Positions 16,266-24,509 of a DNA stretch of 64,000 nucleotides are shown here, piece after piece. How positions within the stretch are numbered: the stretch's first letter is position 1; the number at the start of each line of letters is the position of its first letter. Origin of the DNA: Kitasatospora sp. A2-31. GTDB lineage: Bacteria > Actinomycetota > Actinomycetes > Streptomycetales > Streptomycetaceae. Made by a program: the position numbers and the translations under genes. The stretch covers positions 1 to 64,000 of the forward strand of contig NZ_JAKNTA010000004.1 in the NCBI RefSeq assembly GCF_022288725.1. The letters run 5' to 3'. Below the pieces are notes generated by a model that was not told the DNA's origin, did not search any database, and saw only the letters and a program-made list of their open reading frames with translations.

Positions 16266-16835
16266 TCAGGCGGAGGGCACGGCCTCCGCCGAGCGCTGGC
16301 GCGCCCGGTAGGCGGCCACGTGCAGCCGGTTGCCGCAGGTGCGGCTGTCGCAGTAGCGCCGGGAGCGGTTGCGGGAGAGGTCCACGAAGACCCGCGCGCA
16401 GTCGGGCGCCTCGCACCGGCGCAGCCGGTCCCGCTCCCCGGCGGTCAGGATGAAGGCCAGCGCCATGCCCAGCTCCGCCGCTAGGTGGTCGTGCAGGGCG
16501 GCGTGCGGGGCGAAGTAGTGGATGTGCCACCCGTGGTGGTCGTGGTTGGTCAGGCGCGGCGTCGTGCCGGCGTCCGCGACCAGGGCGTTGATCAGCTCCG
16601 AGGCCTCCTCGGTGCTCTCGGTGACGAACACCTCCCGGAGCCGGGTGCGCAGCCGGTGCACGTTGCGCAGGTCGTCCTCGGTCAGCGAGTCGACCTCGCT
16701 GATCTCCTGGCGGACCACGAAGGCGTCGAGTGCGGCCACGTCGGGCAGCAGCTCGGTGCCGCACACCTCGGGTGCGGTGTTGAGCAGCTCGACGAGGATG
16801 CTCAGCGCGCACTCGGTGTCGTGGGTGATCAGCAC
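16266..16835 (-). CDS. CGNR zinc-finger protein (ABATE domain), putative stress regulator
   Basis: 189 aa from a GTG at 16835 with GAGGAG upstream. The N-terminal ~130 residues are an ABATE-like helical domain. The C-terminal ~45 residues are the CGNR finger: CEAPDCARVFVDLSRNRSRR, YCDSRTCGNRLH and AAYRARQR, with four Cys for one zinc. The family is thought to bind nucleic acid; targets are unknown. It is followed on the minus strand by nothing obvious within 68 bp, so it is probably a single-gene unit. Confidence 0.88.
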   Translation of the reverse strand: MLITHDTECALSILVELLNTAPEVCGTELLPDVAALDAFVVRQEISEVDSLTEDDLRNVHRLRTRLREVFVTESTEEASELINALVADAGTTPRLTNHDHHGWHIHYFAPHAALHDHLAAELGMALAFILTAGERDRLRRCEAPDCARVFVDLSRNRSRRYCDSRTCGNRLHVAAYRARQRSAEAVPSA

Positions 16836-17230
16836 GGTGGGGGCTCCTCGCCCGGAGGGGGCCGTCGGCACCCCGCGTCTACGGTCAACCTCAGACCTTA
16901 CCGGGCCCCGTCGCGCACGGCGGTCGCTTCGCTCGAAGGGTTGTGCGGGAGTGCGGGGCGGAGGCCGCGGCATCCGGCGCCGGACGCCGCGGCGGGCGGA
17001 GAGACGACGGCGCCCGGCAGCGAGGCCGGCCACCCGTGCGGATGGCCGGCTCCGATGCCGGGCGCCTGCGGTGCTGGGGCCCGCTCCGGTGCGAGCGGAC
17101 CGTTCACCGGCCCCGAGACCGCGTCGTGCGCGGCTGAGTCATGCTGCCGTGCCCCCGAGTAGGACGGCTGCGGTGACGGCAGGGGGTACGGCCCCGCCGA
17201 CTGCGGGGTGCGACCACCTCCCGGACGGGG
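16836..17230. other. 395-bp intergenic region with ssgB terminator hairpins
   Basis: Between ssgB (minus, ending 17231) and the CGNR gene (minus, starting 16835). It holds a short stem (17192-17208) and a longer imperfect one (17146-17192). The stretch 16870-17140 shows no start with a ribosome site and no clear promoter. Confidence 0.5.
17146..17208 (-). terminator. Terminator region of ssgB
   Basis: CCCCGC (17192-17197) pairs with GCGGGG (17203-17208) over a 5-base loop about 22 bp past the ssgB stop. Further on, GCCGTGCCCCC (17146-17156) pairs with AGGGGGTACGGC (17181-17192) with one mismatch. The two stems share bases 17192 and compete. Confidence 0.5.
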
Positions 17231-17644
17231 TCAGCTTTCGGCGAGGATGTGGGACAGCTCCCGGTCGAGGTCGAAGTGACGGTGTTCGGTGCCGGGCGGC
17301 ACGGCGGCGTCCGTCCGCTTGAGGAAAGACTCAAGCGCGCGGGCCGGGGCCTCCAGCAGGGCTTCTCCTTCCGGAGAGCTCAGCGCGATGCAGACCACCC
17401 CTTGCCCGTGGCTGCGCGAGGGCCACACCCGGACGTCGCCGGTGCCCGTGGGTCGGTGCAGCCCCTCCGCAAGGAGATCTCGGGCGAACACCCACTCCAC
17501 GGTCTCGTCGGCGCCCGTGTGGAACGTCGCGTGCACGGCATAGGGGTCGGCGGTGTCGTAGCGCAGGCCCGCGGGGACGGGCAGTGAGGACTCGCTGGAC
17601 ACGATGAGGCGCAGGTGCAGCTCGCAGCTGACCGTGGTGTTCAT
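17231..17644 (-). CDS. ssgB: SsgB, sporulation-specific cell division activator (SALP family)
   Basis: 137 aa from the ATG at 17644, the usual length for SsgB. The protein begins MNTTVSCELHLRLIVSSESS, followed by SLPVPAGLRYDTADPYAVHA, WVFARDLLAEGLHRPTGTGD, RVWPSRSHGQGVVCIALSSP and the C-terminal ELSHILAES. This is the highly conserved SsgB orthologue rather than another SALP. SsgB positions FtsZ at the sporulation septa in streptomycetes. An alternative ATG three codons upstream (MALMNTT) exists. This gene is the strongest single indicator of a sporulating streptomycete. Confidence 0.97.
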   Translation of the reverse strand: MNTTVSCELHLRLIVSSESSLPVPAGLRYDTADPYAVHATFHTGADETVEWVFARDLLAEGLHRPTGTGDVRVWPSRSHGQGVVCIALSSPEGEALLEAPARALESFLKRTDAAVPPGTEHRHFDLDRELSHILAES

Positions 17645-17838
17645 AAGCGCCATGGCCTTTCGCTCAGTGTGCGCTCGGGGAATCGCACGTCGGCGAACGG
17701 ACCATCCCACCTCCACGACCGATGTAAACCCCTCTGTCCGGATTCGGGGCCGAGTCGTACCCCTTACGGCGCATTGCGGATTCGGCACGGAGTGCCCGTC
17801 GCCGCATTACCGGGCCACTTCTCGGTTAGTTTCCTGGC

Positions 17839-18372
17839 ATGACTGTGCGAAGCGACAAGGCGCGCGGGAACGCGGGCGGGAACACGAGAACGGGTGATGC
17901 GGTCGTGCCGGACGAGTCGGGGGCCAGGCCGGGCGACGGCGACGGCGGCGACGCCGCCGGGGAGGAGCGGACGGGCGAGGCGGCCGCGGACGGCGGGCGG
18001 GGGCTCGGCTCCCGGGCGCCGCACTTCATCCGCCGCTCCCGGCCCCTGCACCTGAGCTGGCAGGTGGCCGTCTTCGTGGTCGGCCTGGCGGTGGTCGGGG
18101 CCGGCGTGATCATGCTGCCGCTGCCGGGGCCCGGCTGGGTGGTCATCTTCCTGGGCATGGGCATCTGGGCCACCGAGTTCGTCTGGGCCCAGCTGGCCCT
18201 GCGGTGGACCCGCCGCAAGGTGTCCGAGGCGGCCCAGAAGGCGCTGGACCCGAAGGTGCGGCGCCGCAACATCACCCTCACCGTGATCGGCCTGGCGGTG
18301 ATCGCCGGCATCGGCGCCTGGTACCTGTCGAGGTACGGGCTGGTCATGCCGTGGAAGATCGGCGAGCGCTGA
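17839..18372 (+). CDS. TIGR02611/PGPGW-type small membrane protein
   Basis: 177 aa from the ATG at 17839. The first ~65 residues are polar and Gly/Asp-rich. Two close TM segments follow (~72-92 and ~98-115) around LPLPGPGWVVIFLGMGIWAT, the PGPGW signature of this actinobacterial family, then a basic amphipathic stretch and a last TM ~150-167 (NITLTVIGLAVIAGIGAWYL). Function is unknown in the family. It is divergent from ssgB, sharing a 194-bp promoter region. Confidence 0.85.
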   Translation: MTVRSDKARGNAGGNTRTGDAVVPDESGARPGDGDGGDAAGEERTGEAAADGGRGLGSRAPHFIRRSRPLHLSWQVAVFVVGLAVVGAGVIMLPLPGPGWVVIFLGMGIWATEFVWAQLALRWTRRKVSEAAQKALDPKVRRRNITLTVIGLAVIAGIGAWYLSRYGLVMPWKIGER

Positions 18373-18527
18373 TCCGTCCCCGCCGCAACCGGTGGCGGGC
18401 CGTCCGGGGCGGGACGGGCGGGGCGGGGGAGGGCGGACCGGCGGGGGGCGGGTACCGGGTGCCGGAGGGCCGGGCCGGGGGGTGTTCGGACCACCCCGCC
18501 GGATGCGGTAATGTTTTCCCTGCACCC

Positions 18528-18599
18528 GGGCGATTAGCTCAGCGGGAGAGCACTTCGTTCACACCGAAGGGGTCACTGGTTCGATCCCAGTATCGCCCA
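18528..18599 (+). tRNA. tRNA-Val (anticodon CAC), copy 1
   Basis: 72 nt. Acceptor GGGCGAT/ATCGCCC with discriminator A, anticodon stem CTTCG/CGAAG with loop TTCACAC (CAC), T loop TTCGATC. CCA not encoded. Decodes GUG. Followed by a 17-bp perfect hairpin at 18617-18653. Confidence 0.97.
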
Positions 18600-18616
18600 C
18601 CGGAATGCATTGTGAT

Positions 18617-18653
18617 ATGTGAGGCCCAGCCGATTATCGGCTGGGCCTCACAT
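18617..18653 (+). terminator. Terminator after first tRNA-Val(CAC)
   Basis: Perfect 17-bp arms (18617-18633 and 18637-18653) with loop TTA, core GAGGCCCAGCCGA. This is the longest perfect stem I found in the window. It separates the two tRNA-Val(CAC) genes into separate units. Confidence 0.8.
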
Positions 18654-18774
18654 GTATTTCCGCAATGTGCTGAACGGCCGTCCGGAAGTCCCCCGGGAAT
18701 CGGCTGAGGAACAGTCACCTTCCGCGCGGGGCGCGAGTTCTGCAGGTGTGCCAGGCGGCGTCGACCGGTCCGAG

Positions 18775-18805
18775 TTGTACGACACCCCCCGAACGGTGCT
18801 ACTGT
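18775..18805 (+). promoter_or_regulatory. Candidate promoter of second tRNA-Val(CAC)
   Basis: TTGTAC (18775-18780), 19-bp spacer, TACTGT (18800-18805), placed 14 bp before the mature tRNA. The spacer is slightly long. Confidence 0.45.
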
Positions 18806-18819
18806 TCTTCTCGTTGCCC

Positions 18820-18891
18820 GGGCGATTAGCTCAGCGGGAGAGCACTTCGTTCACACCGAAGGGGTCACTGGTTCGATCCCAGTATCGCCCA
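18820..18891 (+). tRNA. tRNA-Val (anticodon CAC), copy 2
   Basis: Identical over 72 nt to the gene at 18528-18599. It has its own candidate promoter and its own terminator hairpin downstream. Confidence 0.97.
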
Positions 18892-18902
18892 CCGGACAGC
18901 AC

Positions 18903-18936
18903 GCAGGCCCTGATCGGAAGACCGGTCAGGGCCTGC
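18903..18936. terminator. Terminator between tRNA-Val and exonuclease gene
   Basis: Arms GCAGGCCCTGATCGG and CCGGTCAGGGCCTGC pair with one mismatch over a 4-base loop. It serves the tRNA (plus) and probably the convergent exonuclease gene (minus). Confidence 0.65.
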
Positions 18937-18966
18937 GGCGTTCGCGGGCGGACGGCCAGGGCCTCC

Positions 18967-19734
18967 CTAAGCCGCGACCTCGCAGCTGTGCTCCGGCGAG
19001 AGTCGCCGCCCGCAGCCGCACCGGGCCGGCCGCAGCGGCCAGGAGGCGTCCACCCGCTCCGGAGTCCCCGAGCGGTCGAACCAGTTCTGCAGGCCCCGGG
19101 CCTGCGCCGCGTGCCAGATCGCCTGCCGCAGGTGCAGCTCCGCGACCGACAGCCCGCCCAGCGCCGCCGGGTAGCGCGAACCGATCGCCCGGACCAGCTC
19201 CAGCGAGGCCGTCGCGTCCGCCGCGGCGTCGTGCGCCCCGGCCAGCTCCACCCCGTAGTGCGCGCAGAGGTCCGTCAGGGTGCGCCGGCCCTTGCGGTAG
19301 CGGTCCACGTGCTTGTCCAGCACCCGCGGGTCCAGTATCAGCAGTTCCTGGGGGCCCAGCGCCTGCGCCAACGACACCGCCCGGTGCCGGCGCAGCTCCC
19401 GGTCCAGCAGCGTCAGGTCGTACGGCGCGTTCATCACCACCACCGGGCGCCCGGCCCGGGCCTGCTCGGCCAGCGCGCGGGCCAGCTCCGCCACCACCGC
19501 CCGGGCCGGGCGGCCGTGCGTGCGCACCCGCTCGTCGGAGATGCCGTGGATCGCACGGGCGCCCTCCGGGATCGGCACGCCCGGATCGGCCAGCCAGGTC
19601 GCCGTCCGAGCGGGTGCACCCGGGGTGAGCTGGACGACCAGGGCGGCGGAGACGATGCGGTCGGTCTCGACGTCCACACCGGTGGTCTCGGTATCGAAGG
19701 AGGCAAGCGGGCCGGTGTACCAGTGCTGCTGCAT
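18967..19734 (-). CDS. DEDDh 3'-5' exonuclease (DnaQ/RNase T-like)
   Basis: 255 aa. The catalytic set is complete: SFDTETTGV (Asp14, Glu16), VVMNAPYDLTLL (Asp106) and GAHDAAADA (His168, Asp173). The order matches DNA polymerase III epsilon-type exonucleases acting on single-stranded ends. The ~80-residue C-terminal extension ends in CGCGRRLSPEHSC, a possible small metal site. It is divergent from the DUF4365 gene 148 bp away. Likely a stand-alone proofreading or repair exonuclease; the substrate is not clear. Confidence 0.9.
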   Translation of the reverse strand: MQQHWYTGPLASFDTETTGVDVETDRIVSAALVVQLTPGAPARTATWLADPGVPIPEGARAIHGISDERVRTHGRPARAVVAELARALAEQARAGRPVVVMNAPYDLTLLDRELRRHRAVSLAQALGPQELLILDPRVLDKHVDRYRKGRRTLTDLCAHYGVELAGAHDAAADATASLELVRAIGSRYPAALGGLSVAELHLRQAIWHAAQARGLQNWFDRSGTPERVDASWPLRPARCGCGRRLSPEHSCEVAA

Positions 19735-19882
19735 GACTGCCCCTCAGGTCCTGCGTTTCCCCGAGGGTGATACCGCTCCTGACGTCCGCTCAACCGTTTG
19801 GCCCCGACCCGGCCGGGAACCCTGCGGTCAGGTGTCCTGTTCGAATCCGGACGGGCCCGGGGCCGGGGGAGGCAACGGGGCG

Positions 19883-20437
19883 ATGGTGCTGACACAGCCG
19901 CAGCCCGAGGACGCGGCGGAGGTCCTGCGGGGCGACCTGGCGGTGACGGCCTGCATGGAGACCCTGCAGGTCGGCTACCTGCACGCGGTCGCGGCCGCGG
20001 CCGGCTGCTCGCTCTCCCAGCCGTTCCCGGACAACGGCATCGACTGGCAGGTCAGCCACGGCTCCCGGGCGCACGAGGTGGACGACGAGGTCACCGTCAA
20101 GATCCAGCTCAAGGCCACCCAGCAGATCGCGCCCCGGCCGCGCGGCGCCCACTTCAGCTTCACCCTGGACAACGACCACCTGCGCAAGCTGGCCCGGGAG
20201 CGGGTCGCGGTGCCGCGGATCCTGGTCGTGATGCTGCTGCCCAGCCGGGTCGACCGCTGGCTGGAGGCCCGGCCCGACGCGCTGGAACTGCGGCACTGCT
20301 GCTACTGGGTCAACCTGGCCGGGCACCCGGTCACCGGGCAGCGCCGGACCAACGTCCGGGTGCCCACCGCGAAGGTCTTCGACGACCGCGCACTGTGCGA
20401 CATCATGGCGCGGGTCGGCGCGGGCGGCAGCCCGTGA
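19883..20437 (+). CDS. DUF4365-type protein, putative PD-(D/E)XK nuclease fold
   Basis: 184 aa from the ATG at 19883 with GGGGGAGG upstream. The pattern NGIDWQV (Asp54) followed by VTVKIQLKAT (Gln75-x-Lys77) fits the D...QxK active site of PD-(D/E)XK nucleases, and the later segments ILVVMLLPSRVDRWLEAR and CCYWVNLAGHPVTGQRRTNV match what I recall of DUF4365. Known DUF4365 domains occur alone or fused to DNA-handling modules. It lies 31 bp before the 387-aa orphan, so an operon is likely. The nuclease assignment is inference from motifs. Confidence 0.75.
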   Translation: MVLTQPQPEDAAEVLRGDLAVTACMETLQVGYLHAVAAAAGCSLSQPFPDNGIDWQVSHGSRAHEVDDEVTVKIQLKATQQIAPRPRGAHFSFTLDNDHLRKLARERVAVPRILVVMLLPSRVDRWLEARPDALELRHCCYWVNLAGHPVTGQRRTNVRVPTAKVFDDRALCDIMARVGAGGSP

Positions 20438-20468
20438 CGGCGCCGCCCCCAGCGGGAGGAACAGGACC

Positions 20469-21632
20469 ATGACGCTGCCATCCGGGCCCCACCACGGCAC
20501 CCGGCCCATGCCCGACCCGGCCGCCGTCGACCCGGCCGTGCTCGCCACCCTCCTGGCACGGCACGGCTGGATCCGCCGCGGCGGACCGACCGCCCGCTAC
20601 GGGCGGTGGACGCCCCCGGACGACGCCGGCTCCGGCACCAGCCTGCTCGTCCCGGCCGACGACGGCTTCGACGACGCGGTCGAACTGCTCGCCGACGCCG
20701 TGACCGCCCTGTCGCACTCGCGCAGCCCCTCCGCCCGCGCCATCCTGCTCGCCCTCACCGTCCCCGGTGACGAGCTGCAGTGGCGCCGCGAGCTCCCCGG
20801 CCCGGCCGGCACCGCGCCCTGGGAGGACGCCGAGCGGCTCCGCCGCGCCGCCCGGGGGATGCTCGCGGCCGGCGCCAAGGCCGGCCGGACCAGGGCCGCC
20901 TACTTCGGCGCCCGGCTGGACGCCTGGGCCGGCGACTTCCTGGAGCGCGTCCTGGTCGTCGAGCACGGCCCGGCCGCCCAGAGCGGTGCCGGGCTCACCG
21001 CCCACACGCCGGCGCCCGAGGGCAGGGCGGCGGTCACCACCCTGGTCCGCGCCCTGGAGGCGCTGCGCGACGCGGTGGACTACCGGCGGGTCAGCGGCGG
21101 ACCGGAGGCCTTCGAGAACGCCGTCCAGGCCGGGGTCAGCCGCGAGCTGGTGGAGTCCGTCGCCGAGCTGGTCCGCGGTGCGACGGCGGCGCAGCTCTCG
21201 GTCGCCTGGTCCGCCGCCGCCGGGGCCCCCGGCGGCTTCGGCGACCGGCGGATCGTCCTGGAGTTCTCCCCGGGGGACCTCCCGGCACTGGCCGAGGCCG
21301 CCGCGCTGCTGGAGCGGATCGAGCCGGCCGTCGCCGTCACCGTGGTCGGCATGGTCGTCCGGCTCAAGCGCGCCGACCCCGCCGGGCCCGGCACCGTGCG
21401 GCTGCGGGTGCTCGGCGGTGCCGAGGTCGGCGAGGTGAAGGTGCGGCTCGCCGACCCGGCCTACCGGCTGGCGGCCGAGGCCCACCTGGCCGGCACGCCG
21501 GTGCGGGTCAGCGGCAGGCTGGAGCGGCGCGGCGGCTTCCGCCGGCTCACCCACCCCCGCGGCCTGGAGCCGTGCGGAGTGGAGGACGGGGAGCACGAGC
21601 GGCTGCTGAAGAGCATGGGCGAGGGGCACTAG
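20469..21632 (+). CDS. Orphan protein with C-terminal OB-like region, partner of the DUF4365 gene
   Basis: 387 aa; ATG preceded by GGGAGGAACAGG. No family recognised. The N-terminal ~110 residues (LLARHGWIRRGGPTARYGRW, LLVPADDGFDDAVELLADAV) look like a compact alpha/beta domain. The middle (~150-270) is helical. Residues ~285-365 alternate strands, AVTVVGMVVRLKRAD, TVRLRVLGGAEVGEVKVRL and TPVRVSGRLERRGGFRRL, as in an OB fold. No signal peptide or TM. The short 31-bp gap ties it to the DUF4365 gene. Function unknown. Confidence 0.7.
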   Translation: MTLPSGPHHGTRPMPDPAAVDPAVLATLLARHGWIRRGGPTARYGRWTPPDDAGSGTSLLVPADDGFDDAVELLADAVTALSHSRSPSARAILLALTVPGDELQWRRELPGPAGTAPWEDAERLRRAARGMLAAGAKAGRTRAAYFGARLDAWAGDFLERVLVVEHGPAAQSGAGLTAHTPAPEGRAAVTTLVRALEALRDAVDYRRVSGGPEAFENAVQAGVSRELVESVAELVRGATAAQLSVAWSAAAGAPGGFGDRRIVLEFSPGDLPALAEAAALLERIEPAVAVTVVGMVVRLKRADPAGPGTVRLRVLGGAEVGEVKVRLADPAYRLAAEAHLAGTPVRVSGRLERRGGFRRLTHPRGLEPCGVEDGEHERLLKSMGEGH

Positions 21633-21727
21633 GCCCGGCCCGGTCGACGGGCGGCCGGCAGGACCGGCCGGACCGGGCCCGGGCGGGGGCCCGAGCGGAT
21701 CCGGCCGGGAGGCCGAACGGATCTAGG

Positions 21728-21757
21728 TGACGGTGGGGCCACCGGTCTCGGTACCAT
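21728..21757 (+). promoter_or_regulatory. Candidate thrS promoter
   Basis: TGACGG (21728-21733), 18-bp spacer, TACCAT (21752-21757), giving a leader of about 50 nt. The relA promoter has the same TGA..-N18-TACCAT layout. No T-box features seen. Confidence 0.5.
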
Positions 21758-21813
21758 CGGTCAGACGCAGCGCAGTGTTGCGTCCTCTGAATCCAGCACG
21801 TCAGGAGAGACCG

Positions 21814-23793
21814 GTGACGGACGTCCGGGTAATCATCAACCGCGAACCCGATCGGGAAGAGCGCGTGGTGACCACGGGCACTACGGCCGCCGAGCTCTTC
21901 GCCGACGACCGCTCGATCATCGCCGCCCGCGTCGGCGGCCAGCTCAAGGACCTCGCGTACGCCGTCCAGGACGGCGACGAGGTCGAGCCGGTCGCGATCG
22001 GCAGCAAGGACGGCCTGGACATCCTGCGCCACTCCACCGCCCACGTCATGGCGCAGGCCGTGCAGCAGCTCTTCCCGGAGGCCAAGCTCGGCATCGGCCC
22101 GCCGGTCAAGGACGGCTTCTACTACGACTTCGACGTCGAGAAGCCGTTCCACCCCGATGACCTCAAGGCCATCGAGAAGAAGATGCAGGAGATCATCAAG
22201 CGCGGGCAGAAGTTCTCCCGCCGCGTGGTCACCGACGAGTCCGCCCGCGAGGAGCTGGCCGCCGAGCCGTTCAAGCTGGAGCTGATCGGTCTCAAGGGCT
22301 CCGCCGCCACCGCGGGCGAGGGTGCGGACGTCGAGGTCGGCGCCGGCGAGCTGACCATCTACGACAACCTGGACGCCAAGACCGGCGAGCAGTGCTGGGG
22401 CGACCTCTGCCGTGGCCCGCACCTGCCCTCCACCCGGCACATCCCGGCGTTCAAGCTGATGCGCAACGCGGCCGCCTACTGGCGCGGCAGCGAGAAGAAC
22501 CCCATGCTGCAGCGCATCTACGGCACCGCCTGGCCGAGCAAGGACGAGCTCAAGGCGCACCTCGACTTCCTGGTCGAGGCCGAGAAGCGCGACCACCGCA
22601 AGCTGGGCAACGAGCTCGACCTCTTCTCCATCCCGGAGGAGATCGGCTCCGGCCTGGCCGTCTTCCACCCCAAGGGCGGCATCATCCGCCGCGCCATGGA
22701 GGACTACTCGCGCCGCCGGCACGAGGAGGAGGGCTACGAGTTCGTCTACACCCCGCACGCCACCAAGGGGAAGCTCTTCGAGAAGAGCGGCCACCTGGAC
22801 TGGTACGCCGACGGCATGTACCCGCCCATGCAGCTCGACGAGGGCGTGGACTACTACCTGAAGCCCATGAACTGCCCGATGCACAACCTGATCTTCGACG
22901 CGCGCGGCCGCTCGTACCGTGAACTGCCGCTGCGCCTCTTCGAGTTCGGGACGGTGTACCGGTACGAGAAGTCGGGTGTGGTGCACGGTCTGACCCGCGC
23001 CCGCGGCTTCACCCAGGACGACGCGCACATCTACTGCACCCGCGAGCAGATGGCGGACGAGCTCGACTCGACGCTGACCTTCGTGCTGGACCTGCTGCGG
23101 GACTACGGCCTGACCGACTTCTACCTGGAGCTGTCCACCAAGGACGAGCAGAAGTACGTCGGCTCGGACGAGACCTGGGAGGAGGCCACCGCGGTCCTCG
23201 CCAAGGTGGCCGAGAAGCAGGGCCTGCCGCTGGTTCCGGACCCGGGCGGCGCGGCCTTCTACGGCCCGAAGATCTCGGTGCAGGCGAAGGACGCCATCGG
23301 CCGTACGTGGCAGATGTCGACCATCCAGCTCGACTTCAACCTGCCCGAGCGGTTCGACCTGGAGTACACCGGGGCGGACGGCTCGCGCCAGCGGCCCGTC
23401 ATGATCCACCGCGCGCTGTTCGGCTCGATCGAGCGCTTCTTCGCGGTGCTGCTGGAGCACTACGCCGGCGCCATGCCGCCGTGGCTGGCCCCGGTCACCG
23501 TCACCGGCATCCCGATCACCGACGAGCACGTGCCGTACCTGCTGGAGGTCGCGGCCGAGCTGAAGAAGCGCGGGATCCGGGTCGAGGTGGACACCTCGGA
23601 CGACCGGATGCAGAAGAAGATCCGCAACGCCCAGAAGTCCAAGGTCCCGTTCATGCTGATCGCCGGGAACGACGACGTCGAGGCGGGCGCGGTCTCCTTC
23701 CGCTACCGCAACGGCGAGCAGAAGAACGGCGTGCCGGTGGCCGACGCGGTCGCCGAGATCGTCGACGCCGTGGAGCGCCGCATCCAGGTGTGA
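21814..23793 (+). CDS. thrS: Threonyl-tRNA synthetase
   Basis: 659 aa, the usual actinobacterial length. The GTG at 21814 is preceded by CAGGAGAGA. Domains: TGS (~1-62), the SAD editing-type domain with [12 protein letters not shown] and [16 protein letters not shown], the class II core (motif 1 near [20 protein letters not shown]; motif 2 [20 protein letters not shown]; motif 3 [17 protein letters not shown]) and a C-terminal anticodon-binding domain with [20 protein letters not shown]. Charges tRNA-Thr. Followed by the HIT gene in the same direction, 93 bp away. Confidence 0.98.
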   Translation: MTDVRVIINREPDREERVVTTGTTAAELFADDRSIIAARVGGQLKDLAYAVQDGDEVEPVAIGSKDGLDILRHSTAHVMAQAVQQLFPEAKLGIGPPVKDGFYYDFDVEKPFHPDDLKAIEKKMQEIIKRGQKFSRRVVTDESAREELAAEPFKLELIGLKGSAATAGEGADVEVGAGELTIYDNLDAKTGEQCWGDLCRGPHLPSTRHIPAFKLMRNAAAYWRGSEKNPMLQRIYGTAWPSKDELKAHLDFLVEAEKRDHRKLGNELDLFSIPEEIGSGLAVFHPKGGIIRRAMEDYSRRRHEEEGYEFVYTPHATKGKLFEKSGHLDWYADGMYPPMQLDEGVDYYLKPMNCPMHNLIFDARGRSYRELPLRLFEFGTVYRYEKSGVVHGLTRARGFTQDDAHIYCTREQMADELDSTLTFVLDLLRDYGLTDFYLELSTKDEQKYVGSDETWEEATAVLAKVAEKQGLPLVPDPGGAAFYGPKISVQAKDAIGRTWQMSTIQLDFNLPERFDLEYTGADGSRQRPVMIHRALFGSIERFFAVLLEHYAGAMPPWLAPVTVTGIPITDEHVPYLLEVAAELKKRGIRVEVDTSDDRMQKKIRNAQKSKVPFMLIAGNDDVEAGAVSFRYRNGEQKNGVPVADAVAEIVDAVERRIQV

Positions 23794-23886
23794 TGCGGTG
23801 GCACGACGTGTGGCGTGGGGCAGGCTCCGCAGGGAGTCTGCCCCACTCTGCTTTGCAAGCACCGCCGGGCGAATATGCTGATCAGC

Positions 23887-24435
23887 ATGACGACTGAGCC
23901 GGAACTGCAGCGGGGCGTCGGCGAGCCGGACGGCTTCCGCCGCCTCTGGACCCCCCATCGGATGGCGTACATCCAGGGCGAGAACAAGCCCACCGGCCCG
24001 GCTCCGGACGACGGTTGCCCGTTCTGCTCGATCCCGTCGCTGAGCGACGAGGACGGGCTGGTCGTCGCGCGGGGGAGCGCCGTGTTCGCGGTGCTCAACC
24101 TGTACCCGTACAACGGCGGGCACCTTATGGTCGTCCCGTACCGGCACGTCGCCGACTACACCGAGCTGGACGCGGCGGAGACCGCCGAGCTGGCCGGTTT
24201 CACCAAGAAGGCGATGACGGCGCTGCGGGCGGCCTCGGGCGCGCACGGGTTCAACATCGGGATGAACCAGGGCGCGGCGGCGGGTGCCGGGATCGCGGCC
24301 CACCTGCACCAGCACGTGGTGCCGCGGTGGGGCGGGGACACCAACTTCATGCCGGTGGTCGGCCACACCAAGGTGCTGCCGCAGCTGCTGGCGGACACCC
24401 GCAAGATGCTGGCCGAGGCCTGGCCGCAGGACTGA
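23887..24435 (+). CDS. HIT-family nucleotide hydrolase/phosphorylase
   Basis: 182 aa from the ATG at 23887; an ATG four codons earlier (23875) is equally possible and neither has a clear ribosome site. The histidine triad is AHLHQHVVPRW. Upstream are DDGCPFCSIPS and LNLYPYNGGHLMVVPYRHVADYTEL, as in the Ap4A phosphorylase-like HIT subgroup (mycobacterial Rv2613c type). That protein is next to the PIM genes in mycobacteria, and the PIM operon is 5 kb away here. It probably degrades diadenosine polyphosphates. A 21-bp stem terminator follows. Confidence 0.92.
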   Translation: MTTEPELQRGVGEPDGFRRLWTPHRMAYIQGENKPTGPAPDDGCPFCSIPSLSDEDGLVVARGSAVFAVLNLYPYNGGHLMVVPYRHVADYTELDAAETAELAGFTKKAMTALRAASGAHGFNIGMNQGAAAGAGIAAHLHQHVVPRWGGDTNFMPVVGHTKVLPQLLADTRKMLAEAWPQD

Positions 24436-24447
24436 GTGCCGGGCGAG

Positions 24448-24493
24448 CGGGAGGGCCCGCCGCCGAGAGCGATCTCGGTGGCGGGCCCTCCCG
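24448..24493. terminator. Bidirectional terminator
   Basis: 21-base arms (24448-24468 and 24473-24493) pair with one G-T mismatch over loop GCGA, core GGGAGGGCCCGCC. It lies between the HIT gene and the convergent membrane protein gene. Confidence 0.8.
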
Positions 24494-24509
24494 TCGTGCC
24501 GGGGCCGGG

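Noticed and set aside
21633..21813. T-box or threonine attenuator before thrS
   Set aside because: Leader is only ~50 nt from the likely promoter and shows no T-box sequence or Thr-rich leader peptide.
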